DNA of 44,451 nt from contig CAZTHL010000026.1 in NCBI GenBank assembly GCA_964613585.1, forward strand, positions 1-44,451. The letters are read 5' to 3'. The notes beneath the pieces were generated by a model. It was given only the letters and a program-made list of their open reading frames with translations, was not told the origin of the DNA and searched no databases. This DNA comes from CAZTHL01 sp964613585 (GTDB taxonomy: Bacteria > Pseudomonadota > Alphaproteobacteria > DSM-16000 > Inquilinaceae). This document shows positions 34,067 through 42,753 of this stretch, piece by piece (within the stretch, counting starts at the first letter, position 1; each line of letters starts with the position of its first letter). The position numbers and the translations under genes were made by a program.

Positions 34067-34827
34067 TGCCCTTCGTTCGTATGTTGACGCTGGCGGTGCT
34101 GACCGCGCTCCTCCTCGCGCGGCCTGCCGGGGCGGCCGAGGTCGTCAAGCCGCCGACGCAGGACTGGCCGTTCAGCGGGATCTTCGGGACCTATGACCGG
34201 ATGTCGGCCCAGCGAGGGTTGCAAGTCTACCAGCAGGTCTGCGCCAGCTGTCATGCCTTGTCGTATGTGGCTTTTCGCAACCTGGCGGATCTCGGCTACA
34301 GCGAGGAGCAGGTGACCGCGCTGGCCGAGCAATACTTCGTGACCGATGGACCCGACGACACCGGCCAGATGTACGAGCGACCCGCTTCCGGCGCCGATCG
34401 GTTTCCGGCGCCGTTCCCCAACGAGGAGGCGGCCCGCTTCGCGAACAACGGGGCGTATCCGCCGGATCTGTCGCTCATCACCCAGGCGCGGCCGTACGGG
34501 CCGGACTATGTCTACGCCTTCCTGATCGGCTATGAGGAGCCTCCCGAGGGTGTCGAGGTCATGCCCGGCATGTACTGGAATGAATACTATCCGGGACACC
34601 AGGTAGCCATGCCCAACATGCTGTTCGAGGGGGGCATCGTCTACGACGACGGCACCGAGGCGACCGCGGCGCAGCAGGCCTGGGACGTCGTCAACTTCCT
34701 CATGTGGACCGCGGAGCCTCACATGGAGGAGCGCAAGAACACGGGCGTGAAGGTGATGGTGTTCCTGATCGTCTTCTCGGGATTGATGTACGCCGTGAAG
34801 CGCCGGGTCTGGTCCGACGTTCACTAG
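34066..34827 (+). CDS. petC: Ubiquinol-cytochrome c reductase cytochrome c1
   Basis: ATG at 34066 gives 253 residues. Signal peptide 1-23 (MLTLAVLTALLLARPAGA). Haem c attaches at Cys59/Cys62 with His63 (CASCH). The axial Met is probably Met182 (QVAMPNML). NNGAYPPDLSLITQAR and DYVYAFLIGYEEPP match the family. A C-terminal helix (about 232-247) anchors it, ending KRRVWSDVH. It passes electrons from the Rieske protein to a soluble or bound cytochrome c. The longer upstream frame is a petB shadow. Confidence 0.95.
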   Translation: MPFVRMLTLAVLTALLLARPAGAAEVVKPPTQDWPFSGIFGTYDRMSAQRGLQVYQQVCASCHALSYVAFRNLADLGYSEEQVTALAEQYFVTDGPDDTGQMYERPASGADRFPAPFPNEEAARFANNGAYPPDLSLITQARPYGPDYVYAFLIGYEEPPEGVEVMPGMYWNEYYPGHQVAMPNMLFEGGIVYDDGTEATAAQQAWDVVNFLMWTAEPHMEERKNTGVKVMVFLIVFSGLMYAVKRRVWSDVH

Positions 34828-34857
34828 GTGGAGCGCTCATGCGGGTCGTTCCGCGCG

Positions 34858-36105
34858 TCACGGAAGGGGGTGTCCGGACAGGCCGCCCCTTCCCGCCTCG
34901 TCGGCCGTGGCCGACGGCTCGTCGAGGCCGGGGCTGGTCGGCAGGGTGAGCCGTACCGGCACACCCGCCCAGGCGGCAAGCAGCGCGATGGCCAGGGCCA
35001 GCACGGCCACAATGCCGAGCGCACGCTCCAGGCTGGCCAGCTCCGCGATCAGCCCCACCACCGGCGGGCCGGCGAGGAAGCCGAGATAGCCGGTCAGGGC
35101 GACCGCCGCCAGGCTGTGCGACGGCGGCCGCCCGGCCTTGACGGCCGCGGCCCGGAAGACGATGGGGATCACCCCGGCAAAGCCGAGCCCGACCAGGGCG
35201 AAGCCGCCCAAGGCCGCCCACGGCTGTCCGGCGACCAGGCCGACCGTCATGCCGATGGCCGCGACCAGCGCGCCGCCGCGCACCAGCGCCAGGGGCCCGA
35301 GCCAAGCGGCCAGCCGGTCGCCGGTGAGCCGGCCGAGGGCCATGGCGGCGGCGAAGGCGGCGAAGCCGAGGCCGGCCATCGCGGCACCGGCGCCGAGGCT
35401 CTCCCGTAGATAGACGGCCGTCCAGTCGGCCATGACGCCCTCGCCGAACAGGACGCAGAAGGCGATCAGGCCGAGCCCGGCGAGCGCCCGCGACGGCAGC
35501 GCCAGGAGCGGGGCGCGGTCCGCCGCGGCGGACGGAACGTGGGGCAGGAACCGCTTCAGCCACAGCCCGAGCGCCGCCATGGCCAGCGCGACCGTTGCCA
35601 AATGCGGGGGCGGCGCCAGGCCGGCGGCGGCGATGAGGCCGCCGCTGCCGGCTCCGGCCATGGCGCCCAGGCTGAACACCCCGTGGCACGTGCTCATGAT
35701 CGCCCGGCCGTTGCGCTTCTCGATGGCAGCGGCCTCGACGTTCATGGCGCAGTCGAACGCCCCCATGGCAGCGCCCACCAGGACCAGCGCGAGGGCCAGG
35801 ACGAGCCAGCTTCCGGCCAGGGTCGGCAGCGGGACGGTGGCGCACAGCGCCAGCATGGCCGCCAGGGTCGTTCTGGCCCCGCCATGGCGATCGACCAGCC
35901 AGCCGCTCAGCAGCATGGCGCCGAGAGCGCTCACCGGCACCGCGAGCAGGGCCGCTCCCAGCGCCGCCGGTCCGAGCCCGAGGCCGGCCTTGACGTCCGG
36001 GATGCGCGGCAGCCAGCTGCCGAACACCATGCCGTTGATGAAAAAGAACAGGGCGATGGCCACCGCGGCGGGATCGGGTTCCCGCGGCCGGCGAAGCAGA
36101 CCCAT
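34858..36105 (-). CDS. MFS transporter (YbjJ-like)
   Basis: ATG at 36105, 9 bp after GGGAG, gives 415 residues with 12 hydrophobic segments. The N-terminus shows ALFFFINGMVFGSWLPRIPDV, the loop 2-3 motif is GWLVDRHGGARTTL, and a later GAFDCAMNVEAAAIEKRNGRAIMSTCHGVFSLG segment matches the YbjJ-like/COG0738-related group of uncharacterised permeases. Substrate unknown. It converges with petC (30 bp gap) and is divergent from the DUF924 gene. Confidence 0.87.
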   Translation of the reverse strand: MGLLRRPREPDPAAVAIALFFFINGMVFGSWLPRIPDVKAGLGLGPAALGAALLAVPVSALGAMLLSGWLVDRHGGARTTLAAMLALCATVPLPTLAGSWLVLALALVLVGAAMGAFDCAMNVEAAAIEKRNGRAIMSTCHGVFSLGAMAGAGSGGLIAAAGLAPPPHLATVALAMAALGLWLKRFLPHVPSAAADRAPLLALPSRALAGLGLIAFCVLFGEGVMADWTAVYLRESLGAGAAMAGLGFAAFAAAMALGRLTGDRLAAWLGPLALVRGGALVAAIGMTVGLVAGQPWAALGGFALVGLGFAGVIPIVFRAAAVKAGRPPSHSLAAVALTGYLGFLAGPPVVGLIAELASLERALGIVAVLALAIALLAAWAGVPVRLTLPTSPGLDEPSATADEAGRGGLSGHPLP

Positions 36106-36262
36106 CGGCAGCGCTCCCACCACCCGTGACGCCCCGGCGGCGCGACCGCGGCGCGGCCGACCGGTCAAAAGACACCCTTGAGGTCAAGACGGTCGTGGCG
36201 GACCGGCCCCGCCGCGCCGATGTGTCGGGGATGACACCGAAGCCCAAGGACCCGGCCGGCCC

Positions 36263-36823
36263 ATGACCCCCACCGACGCCATCCTTCATTTCTGGTTCGA
36301 GGAGCTCGATCCCGCACGCTGGTTCCAGGGCGATGCCAGCCTCGACCCCGTCATCCGCGAGCGCTTCGGCCCGCTCGTCGACGCCGCCCTCGACGGCGGC
36401 CTCGGCAGCCTGGAGGATACCCCGAACGAGGTGCTGGCGCTCATCCTGGTCCTTGACCAGTTCCCCCGGCACCTGTTCCGCGGCACCCCCCGGGCCTATG
36501 GCGGCGACGAGCGGGCCCGCGCCGTCGCCCGTCGGGCCCGCGAGCGCGGCTTCGACCAGGGCCTGCCGCCGGAGCGGCGGCTGTTCCTCTACCTGCCGTA
36601 TCAGCACAGCGAGGACCCGGCGGACCAGCAGGCCAGCGTCGGCCTCTTCCGCGCGCTCAGCGACCAGCACCCCGACGGCCTCCGCTGGCTCGGCTGGGCC
36701 GAGCACCACCGCGCCGTGATCGACCGCTTCGGCCGCTTTCCCGAGCGCAACAAGGCCCTCGGCCGCGAGTCCACGCCGGAGGAGCAAAGGTACCTGGCCG
36801 AGCCGGAGCACCCGCGCCCATGA
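36263..36823 (+). CDS. DUF924 family protein
   Basis: 186 residues, normal for this family of unknown function with an all-helical, TPR-like fold. Diagnostic blocks: ILHFWFEELDPARWFQGD, ALILVLDQFPRHLFRGTPRAYGGDERA, FLYLPYQHSEDPADQQASV and FGRFPERNKALGRESTPEE. It overlaps the VOC gene as ATGA, so the two are made together. Confidence 0.93.
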   Translation: MTPTDAILHFWFEELDPARWFQGDASLDPVIRERFGPLVDAALDGGLGSLEDTPNEVLALILVLDQFPRHLFRGTPRAYGGDERARAVARRARERGFDQGLPPERRLFLYLPYQHSEDPADQQASVGLFRALSDQHPDGLRWLGWAEHHRAVIDRFGRFPERNKALGRESTPEEQRYLAEPEHPRP

Positions 36824-37500
36824 TCGGCACCCTCCCTCGCCTCGACCACGTGCTCATCGGCGCCCGCGACCCGGCGTCGGCGCGCGCCGCCTGGCAGCGC
36901 CTCGGATTCATCGTCGGCGGGCACCGGGACGGGAGCGCCGCCGACGCCGGCGGCGCGATCCTGCTTCAAGGCGATCACCTGGAGCTGGTGAGCGCGGCCG
37001 AGCCCGGCTCCCTCCGTCGCCCGGACGCCTCGGCAGAGGGGCTGATCGCCCTGGCGCTCGCCACCGGCGACGCGGCCGGGACCCCGCTCGGCGCCGGGCT
37101 CGGCGTCGCCGTCCTGGCCCGCGGGCACCGCTCGCCGGAGCCCTTGCGCCGGCCGGACGGGCTGCGGCATCCAAACGGCGCTCGCTGCCTCCGCGTGCTC
37201 ACCGCCGCCGTCCCCGACCCGGCCGCCGCCGCGCCGGCCTGGCGCCGCCTGCTCGGCGACGACGCGGTCACCCTGGAGGCGGCCGGCCTGTCGGTCCGCC
37301 TGGGCGCGGTCATCCTGCACATCGGCCCGTCGGAGCCCGGCCTCGAGGGGCTGCTCGGCCTCGGCGTCGAGGTGGACGACCTTGCCGCGGCCGGCCGCCA
37401 CCTGGAGCAGGCCGGAGCCCGCTTTCGCCACACCGGCGACAGCCTCGACATCGACCCGCGCGAGGCGACCGGCGTCGCCCTCTCCCTGCTCCAGGGCTGA
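36820..37500 (+). CDS. VOC-superfamily (glyoxalase-like) protein
   Basis: 226 residues with two glyoxalase-like halves: LPRLDHVLIGARDPASARAAWQRLGF at the start and a second RVLTAAVPDPAAAAPAWRRLLGD repeat near 125. The pattern resembles the Glyoxalase_3 group of single-chain VOC proteins. Metal ligands cannot be assigned with confidence, so the activity is unknown. Translationally coupled to DUF924. Confidence 0.78.
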   Translation: MIGTLPRLDHVLIGARDPASARAAWQRLGFIVGGHRDGSAADAGGAILLQGDHLELVSAAEPGSLRRPDASAEGLIALALATGDAAGTPLGAGLGVAVLARGHRSPEPLRRPDGLRHPNGARCLRVLTAAVPDPAAAAPAWRRLLGDDAVTLEAAGLSVRLGAVILHIGPSEPGLEGLLGLGVEVDDLAAAGRHLEQAGARFRHTGDSLDIDPREATGVALSLLQG

Positions 37501-37524
37501 GCGCATGATCAGGCGACCGGCGCG

Positions 37525-38724
37525 CTAGAGCCGGCGCTCGAGGATCGCGGCGATCTCGCCGTCCTCGAGCACGATCGGGTTGGTCCGCATGCTGCCGCCG
37601 CGGCTGCCGGCGACCACGCGCCCGACCTCGTCGGGGCCGACCCCGAAGCGTCCCAGCCGCGGCAGCCCCAGCTCGTCGAGCCATCGGCGCAGTCGCTCGA
37701 CCAGCGCCGCCCGCGCCTCGGCCTCGCCGAGCCCCGGCGCACCGGCGAGCAGGCGGCCGACCCGGGCGTAGCGCCCGAGCGCCGCGCTGCCGGGCGCCCG
37801 CGCCTCGAGCGTCGCCAGGTTGACCGCCGTCGCCTCGGCGACCAGGGTGCCACACACCGCGCCGTGCGGGATCGGGAACCAGGCGCCGAGCGGCGAGGCG
37901 AGCCCATGCACCGCGCCCAGCCCGGCCTGGGCCAGGGCCACGCCCGAGCAATAGGCCGCCCAGGCGAGATGGCCCCGGCCGGCCGCCGCCTCCGCCGCAT
38001 CCTGGTTCCGCCACGCCGGGAAGAAGCCGCACCCGAACGACTCGAGCCCGGACCAGGCAAAGGCGTCGGTCAACGGGCTGGCGTTCACCGAGGTGTAGGC
38101 CTCGAGCAGCTGGGTGAATGCGTCCATGCCGTTGGCCGCCATCACCGCGGGCGGGCAGCTCGCCAGCAGATCGGGGTCGAGCACCGCCACCCGCGGCACC
38201 AGCGCCTCGTCCCGGAACGACTTCTTGAACCCGTCCGGCCCGCGCCGGCTCAGCACCGCGTTGCGGGTGGCCTCGCTGCCGGTGCCGGCGGTGGTCGGCA
38301 CGGCGACGAACGGCGTCGCCGGCCCGCGATAGGCGACCCCCCGGCCGACCCCCTCCAGATGGTCCATGACGGAGCCCCCGCCCGGCAGCAGCCCGGCGAT
38401 CGCCTTGGCGGCGTCGAGGGCGCTGCCGCCGCCGAGGCCGATGACCACCTCGACGCCGCGCCCGCGCTGCTCCGCCACGGCGGCGTCGACCAGCTCCGGC
38501 GACGGCTCGTCCGCCACCGTCACCAGCGTCCAGTCGAGGCCGGCCTCGGCCATTCCGTCCCTGAGCCGAGGCAGCACGCCCGACTCGACCGCCGAGCGGG
38601 CGCCGGTGACCAGCAGCGCCCGCGTCCCGAAGGCGCGCGCCTCCTGCGGCACCGCGTCGAGCGCGCCGCTGCCGAAGCGCAGCCGCGGCAGCCGGGCGCT
38701 GGAGAACGGGGCGATCGGCTCCAT
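37525..38724 (-). CDS. Iron-containing alcohol dehydrogenase family protein
   Basis: ATG at 38724 gives 399 residues; the open frame upstream to 39489 overlaps another gene and is excluded. NAD-binding GLGGGSALDAAKAIAGLLP (96-114) and PTTAGTGSEATRNAVLS (143-159) are typical. Metal ligands by alignment to FucO-type enzymes: Asp201, Gln205 (usually His), His273 and His287. The DAFTQLLEAY variant is found in a known subgroup of these enzymes, so Gln may be normal there. Substrate unknown (alcohol, maleylacetate or 1,3-propanediol type). A small monooxygenase-fold gene lies 52 bp upstream on the same strand. Confidence 0.87.
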   Translation of the reverse strand: MEPIAPFSSARLPRLRFGSGALDAVPQEARAFGTRALLVTGARSAVESGVLPRLRDGMAEAGLDWTLVTVADEPSPELVDAAVAEQRGRGVEVVIGLGGGSALDAAKAIAGLLPGGGSVMDHLEGVGRGVAYRGPATPFVAVPTTAGTGSEATRNAVLSRRGPDGFKKSFRDEALVPRVAVLDPDLLASCPPAVMAANGMDAFTQLLEAYTSVNASPLTDAFAWSGLESFGCGFFPAWRNQDAAEAAAGRGHLAWAAYCSGVALAQAGLGAVHGLASPLGAWFPIPHGAVCGTLVAEATAVNLATLEARAPGSAALGRYARVGRLLAGAPGLGEAEARAALVERLRRWLDELGLPRLGRFGVGPDEVGRVVAGSRGGSMRTNPIVLEDGEIAAILERRL

Positions 38725-38776
38725 GGGCCTCAAGACCTCCCGGCCTCGCTTCGGGCGGCGTGTCCGCGGCCGGGCC

Positions 38777-39073
38777 TCAGCCCGCCGGGAACAGGCCGGT
38801 GAGCGGCTCGGCCCGGCGCGGCTCGGCCATCCAGCCGGCCACCGCGTCGCGCCAGGCCCGGTAATGCGCGGTCTCCTTGTGCGCGGCGGCGTCCTCCGCC
38901 GTGGCATAGGCCTCGTAGAGCACGAAGCGGGTCGGGTCGGCCGGGTCCTGCAGGATGTCGAACCGGCGGTTGCCCGGCTCCGCGACCGAGCCTTCGTGGT
39001 TCGCGCGAGTGGCCTCGATGAACTCGGCGACCCGGTCCGGCACGACCCGGACATGGACCAGCGTGACCTGCAT
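38777..39073 (-). CDS. Antibiotic biosynthesis monooxygenase (ABM)-fold protein
   Basis: 98 residues, a single dimeric ferredoxin-like ABM domain: VTLVHVRVVPDRVAEFIEATRANHEGS, NRRFDILQDPADPTRFVLYEAYATAEDAAAHKETAHYRAW. This is the LsrG/YgiN type (COG1359), whose members include an isomerase of AI-2 breakdown and quinol monooxygenases. It probably shares a transcript with the alcohol dehydrogenase downstream, so a shared small-molecule pathway is likely; the substrate is unknown. Confidence 0.87.
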   Translation of the reverse strand: MQVTLVHVRVVPDRVAEFIEATRANHEGSVAEPGNRRFDILQDPADPTRFVLYEAYATAEDAAAHKETAHYRAWRDAVAGWMAEPRRAEPLTGLFPAG

Positions 39074-39499
39074 GGCATGCTCCTCCCGTGCTGGCGCCCC
39101 TCGTGGCGTCGCGGCTCAGCATAGACCCGGTCCCGACCGGTCGGGAAGCCCGGCCCCGGCGGTCGCCCCTCGGCACGGGCTTGCCGGGTAGCGAAGCGTA
39201 GGCTTTTGTCGGGCGCCGCCGGCGCGAGGCCCGGCCGTCGGCCATCGCCGCGTCCGTCCGGGCCCTCCGGATCCTGGCGGCCGCGCCGTCGCGCGGCGTG
39301 GGCTCCCGTTGGATGACGGCGCCTGTCCGCCGCGTCGGTTGATGAGCGGCAGCGCCGTGGCGAACGGACGCCGCCCAGCCTCGAGCCCGCGCGCCGATCG
39401 GCGCGGCTCCTGGTCCCACATCTTGCCGCCGTTCCCGTCACTGCCACCAGAAGCCCTCGCTCGCCAGACATATTGCCAGTAATAGGCATTCAAACCTTT

Positions 39500-39531
39500 C
39501 AATAGGGTGAACGGACAATAAGGTGAACGGA
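39500..39531. repeat. 16-bp tandem direct repeat
   Basis: CAATAGGGTGAACGGA (39500-39515) is followed at once by CAATAAGGTGAACGGA (39516-39531), with one mismatch. It is embedded in a low-G+C stretch. It may be a regulator binding pair or a slippage product. Confidence 0.8.
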
Positions 39532-39584
39532 GAGGACAGTGTGAGCCGCGCGGCCGGGTCCGGGCCGGCGCGATCGTCGTCGCT

Positions 39585-39628
39585 GGCCGGGCGCCGGCCG
39601 GGCGCCGGCCGGGCGCCGGCCGGGCGGC
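39585..39628. repeat. 11-bp GC tandem repeat
   Basis: Four units of GGCCGGGCGCC (the last one changed at two positions). No coding role seen. Confidence 0.85.
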
Positions 39629-39785
39629 AGCCGGGCCGGATGACGCCGGGCCGCCCTGGAGGCCGCCTGGCGTCCCGGCATGCCCTCGGTCGGGCATCCT
39701 GCCGAACGCCGGGCTCCCCTCCCGGCCAGCCGCGCGGCGCGGCAGGGTCCCGGTGACGGCGGTGTCAAGCCGGCGACCGAGGCGC

Positions 39786-39815
39786 TTGACCGTCCGGGAT
39801 CCGCAGCGCTTATAC
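39786..39815 (+). promoter_or_regulatory. Candidate promoter for copC-copD
   Basis: TTGACC (39786-39791) and TTATAC (39810-39815) with 18 bp between. Both hexamers are close to consensus. It lies 236 bp before the copC start, which implies a long leader if used. Confidence 0.5.
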
Positions 39816-40050
39816 CGCACCGGCCGACGGGATGACGGGTCGGCGCGCCCGGGTGCCGCCAACCTGGCGCCGCCCGGGCGCCCTGGCTCCCCGATGACCG
39901 AAGTCATCGGCCCGCCGATATCAACCCTTCGACTGGCCGCGCGGCCCGCACGCGGCGGTGCCGTCGGCGCCGGGATCGATCGCCGGCCGCCGGCCCCGGC
40001 CTCGCCCCCGGCCCGTGGGCGGATCTCCGCAGAAGAGGAGGCTGAGCCCC

Positions 40051-40404
40051 GTGACCGCCATTCGCATCTCCGGCCTGCTTGTCCTGCTGCTGCTGCTCGT
40101 TCCGGGCCAGGGGGCCGCGCATGCCACCCGCGAGGGCACCACGCCGGCCGACGGCGCCACGGTCGCCGGTTCGCCGCCGGTGATCGCGATTCGCTTTGGC
40201 GCGCCGGTCACGGTCACCATGGCCCGGTTGACCGACGCCGCCGGCGCCGAGCATCCCCTGGAGCGTGCCGACGGGATGGCGCCGACCACCCGCTTCGAGG
40301 CCACGCCGCCGACGCTGCCGCCCGGACGCTACGCCGTCGAGTGGCGCGGCCTCGCCGCCGATGGGCACGCCATGGACGGCCGCTTCACCTTCGAGGTCGA
40401 ATAG
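40051..40404 (+). CDS. copC: CopC-family periplasmic copper-binding protein
   Basis: GTG at 40051 follows GAGGAGGCTGAGCCCC and gives 117 residues. Signal peptide ISGLLVLLLLLVPGQGAA; the mature N-terminus starts at His24 (HATREGTTPADG), the Cu(II)-binding N-terminal His. Later PPVIAIRFGAPV, Asp104 and His106 in ADGHAMDGRFTFEVE complete the CopC pattern. The Met-rich Cu(I) region of some CopC is absent, so a Cu(II)-only type is likely. copD follows 59 bp later. Confidence 0.88.
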   Translation: MTAIRISGLLVLLLLLVPGQGAAHATREGTTPADGATVAGSPPVIAIRFGAPVTVTMARLTDAAGAEHPLERADGMAPTTRFEATPPTLPPGRYAVEWRGLAADGHAMDGRFTFEVE

Positions 40405-40463
40405 CGCGCGAGGTCGATCGGCAGCAGGCCCGGCCCGCCGTTCCGATCCGGCCGAGGACCGGC

Positions 40464-41330
40464 ATGGGCCCGACGCTCATGGCGCTGGCCGGGCTGTTCC
40501 TGCCGGCCGCGGTCTCGGCCGCCGCGCTGCTCGCCGCCGGCGCGGCCCTGTTCCTGGCAGCGCATCCGGGGCTCGGGGCGGCGACCGCGCGCGGCACCCG
40601 GCGCCTCGCCGGCGCGGCCGCGCTGCTCGCCCTGCTGCTGTCCGCGGGCCAGCTGGCGGCGCGCGCCAGCTTCCTCGGCGGTGGCGGCCTCGGCCCCGCG
40701 TTTGACCCGGGGCTGCTTCGGGTGGTGCTGGCGAGCCCGCTCGGCGACACCCTGGCCCTGCGCGGCGCCGGACTCGTCCCGATCGCCGGCCTGCTGCTCA
40801 ACCGGCCCTGGACGCGCTGGCCGGCTGCGGCGGGCGCCGCCGCGGTCGCCGCCTCCTTCGCCCTCGCCGGCCACACCCTGGCCGAGCCCCGCGCCCTCCT
40901 GGCGGCCCTGCTGACCGCCCATCTGCTGGCCGTCTCCTATTGGATCGGCGCCTTCTGGCCGCTGCACCATCTGGCCGGCCACGCGGCCCCGTCGGTCGCC
41001 GGCGCCATGGCGCGCCGCTTCGGCCGCAGCGCCCTGTGGGTCGTCGCCGGTCTTGTCGCCGCCGGGGCCGCCCTGGTCGCGCTGCTGACCGGGGCGCCGC
41101 TCGCCGCGCTCGGCACCGCCTACGGGCAGGCCCTGCTGGCGAAGCTGGTGCCGGTCGCGGGTCTGATCGGGCTCGCCGCGCTCAACCATCGGCGGCTGAC
41201 CCCGGCGCTGCTCGCCGGCGATCCCCGGGCCGCCGACCGGCTGCGCCGGTCGATCCGCGCGGAGGCGGCCCTGGCCGCCGTGATCCTGCTGGCCACCGCC
41301 CGGCTCACCGCCGTCACCCCGCCGGCGTGA
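40464..41330 (+). CDS. copD: CopD-family copper-import membrane protein
   Basis: ATG at 40464 gives 288 residues with eight hydrophobic segments (GLFLPAAVSAAALLAAGAAL to AALAAVILLATARL). The CopD segment LTAHLLAVSYWIGAFWPLHHLAGH contains the family's H-L-x-x-x-x-W-I-G-x motif; His residues in helices probably pass copper. Paired with CopC, it is expected to bring copper from periplasm to cytoplasm. The upstream frame to 39753 is not used. Confidence 0.87.
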   Translation: MGPTLMALAGLFLPAAVSAAALLAAGAALFLAAHPGLGAATARGTRRLAGAAALLALLLSAGQLAARASFLGGGGLGPAFDPGLLRVVLASPLGDTLALRGAGLVPIAGLLLNRPWTRWPAAAGAAAVAASFALAGHTLAEPRALLAALLTAHLLAVSYWIGAFWPLHHLAGHAAPSVAGAMARRFGRSALWVVAGLVAAGAALVALLTGAPLAALGTAYGQALLAKLVPVAGLIGLAALNHRRLTPALLAGDPRAADRLRRSIRAEAALAAVILLATARLTAVTPPA

Positions 41331-41359
41331 GGCGAGGCCGGGATCGGTCGGGCCGCCTC
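41329..41359. terminator. Possible bidirectional stem-loop between copD and rhomboid genes
   Basis: GAGGCGAGGCC (41329-41339) pairs with GGCCGCCTC (41351-41359) around an 11-base loop between two convergent genes. There is no U-run on either side, so strong intrinsic termination is doubtful. Confidence 0.3.
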
Positions 41360-41396
41360 GGCAGGACAGGCCGCCATCGCAACCGGGCGGTCGCGC

Positions 41397-42107
41397 CTAC
41401 TCCCGCGCCCCGGCGCTCCGCTGCTGCTGCGATGGTGGCGGCGTCAGGAACTGGACGAAGGCGAGGCCCGCCATAAAACCGCCGATATGGGCCCACCAGG
41501 CCACGCCGCCACCAATGCTCGGCTGCATCAGCGCGCCGGCACCCTGCAGGATCTGCAGCGCGAACCAGATCGCCACGTACCACAGGGCCGAGATCTGGAA
41601 GAACAGCGGGATGAACACGAGCAGCACCAGGATCACCACGCGAGACTGGGGATAAAGCGAGGCGTGGGCGCCCAGCACCCCCGCGATCGCGCCCGAGGCG
41701 CCGAGTGTCGGCACCTCGCTCTCGGGATAGACCAGGGTGTGCGACCAGCTCGCCAGCAGCGCGCACAGCAGGTAGAGCAGCACGAAGCGGAGCCTGCCCA
41801 TGCGCGTTTCGACCGCGCGGCCGAACAGGTACAGCGTCCACATGTTGACGACCAGGTGCAGGACGCCGCCGTGCAGGAAGGCCATGGTCAGGAACGGCAG
41901 GTAATCGCCCGGCTCCAGGCCGACCCGTGTCGCCCACAGCGGGTCCTCGTAGCGCCGCGGGATCAGCCCGTAGCGGGCGACGAACTCGAACATCTGGCGC
42001 TCGGACAGGCTGGCCTCGAACAGGAACACGAGGGTGCAGGAGGCGATCAGCAGGTAGACGACGCTGGGGGTGCCGACGCGCGGCGCCGTGGTGCCGATGG
42101 GAAACAT
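41397..42107 (-). CDS. Rhomboid-family intramembrane serine protease
   Basis: 236 residues with six to seven membrane helices. Catalytic Ser138 is in LGASGAIAGVLGAH and His207 in WWAHIGGFMAG; His84/Asn88 in GGVLHLVVNMW support the oxyanion hole. LTMAFLHGG and GRLRFVLLYLLCALLAS are also typical. It cleaves membrane-embedded substrates; the target is unknown. The long frame upstream on - is non-coding. Confidence 0.93.
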   Translation of the reverse strand: MFPIGTTAPRVGTPSVVYLLIASCTLVFLFEASLSERQMFEFVARYGLIPRRYEDPLWATRVGLEPGDYLPFLTMAFLHGGVLHLVVNMWTLYLFGRAVETRMGRLRFVLLYLLCALLASWSHTLVYPESEVPTLGASGAIAGVLGAHASLYPQSRVVILVLLVFIPLFFQISALWYVAIWFALQILQGAGALMQPSIGGGVAWWAHIGGFMAGLAFVQFLTPPPSQQQRSAGARE

Positions 42108-42753
42108 ACGCCGCTCCGCTGGCGCGCGCGGGAGACCGGGAACGGCGCGGGCGGCGCTGGGCCCGGTCGCCGCGTCGGGTGACCTTAGGGCGTTTCCGCG
42201 TGACGCGGAATCGGCACCGGCCGATCGCCCCGCCCGGCCGGCCCTCGATCATGCCGTCGTTGGGTGGCCGGGCGGACGAGCGGGCCGGTGATGCCCCTCC
42301 GGAAACGCTGTCACCCGTCGATCTGGCATCCGCCCATGGAAACGACCATGCGACGCGCTCGACCGGCTTCGGAACGCGCGCCCGGCCGGCCGGTTCCGGC
42401 GCCCCGGCGGTCACGGACACGCCGGTTCCGGAGAAGCCCCGGGCATGGGCCCCCACCGTGCCTCTCCGCCCCCCAAGCGTTCCCCCCAAGCGGGCCTTCA
42501 AGCGCCGAGGTCGGGCATGCGCCGACGGCGATGGCCTCGCGGTCACGGAGGAGACGTCGGGCGCCGGGGCTCCACCCGGTCTGGGTCCGGTCTGGGCGAC
42601 AGGCTTGTCAAGAGTGAAGCCCGATGGTCCCCGGGCTGTGCCCAAGCGACCCTGACCGTCGGTGAGGGCCGCATCGGCCGGCGCGATGCGGCGGCTCGGG
42701 TGGCGGGCGCGCCCATAGCCGAGCCGCCGGTTCGCTTCGTCGGCCCGGCGGTG
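42108..42753. other. 646-bp intergenic region holding repeat copy C
   Basis: Between the rhomboid gene and the M23 gene (both -). It contains the 119-bp element at 42190-42308. The rest has no recognisable gene or RNA. Confidence 0.6.
42190..42308. repeat. Dispersed palindromic element, copy C
   Basis: Ends GCGTTTCCG and CGGAAACGC are a perfect 9-bp inverted repeat; 119 bp long. The core CCGCCCGGCCGGCC ... TCATGCCGTCGT ... TGGGTGGCCGGGCGG is in the same orientation as copy A and can form a long hairpin. The best-preserved of the three copies. Confidence 0.8.

Larger units (their letters stand above)
39074..40050. other. 977-bp gene-free region with tandem repeats
   Basis: No convincing gene on either strand; long frames are Arg/Pro/Gly-rich and without family features. 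Content seen: an A+T-richer island at about 39460-39535 with a 16-bp direct repeat, an 11-bp GC tandem repeat at 39585-39628, and a promoter-like sequence at 39786-39815. Confidence 0.6.
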
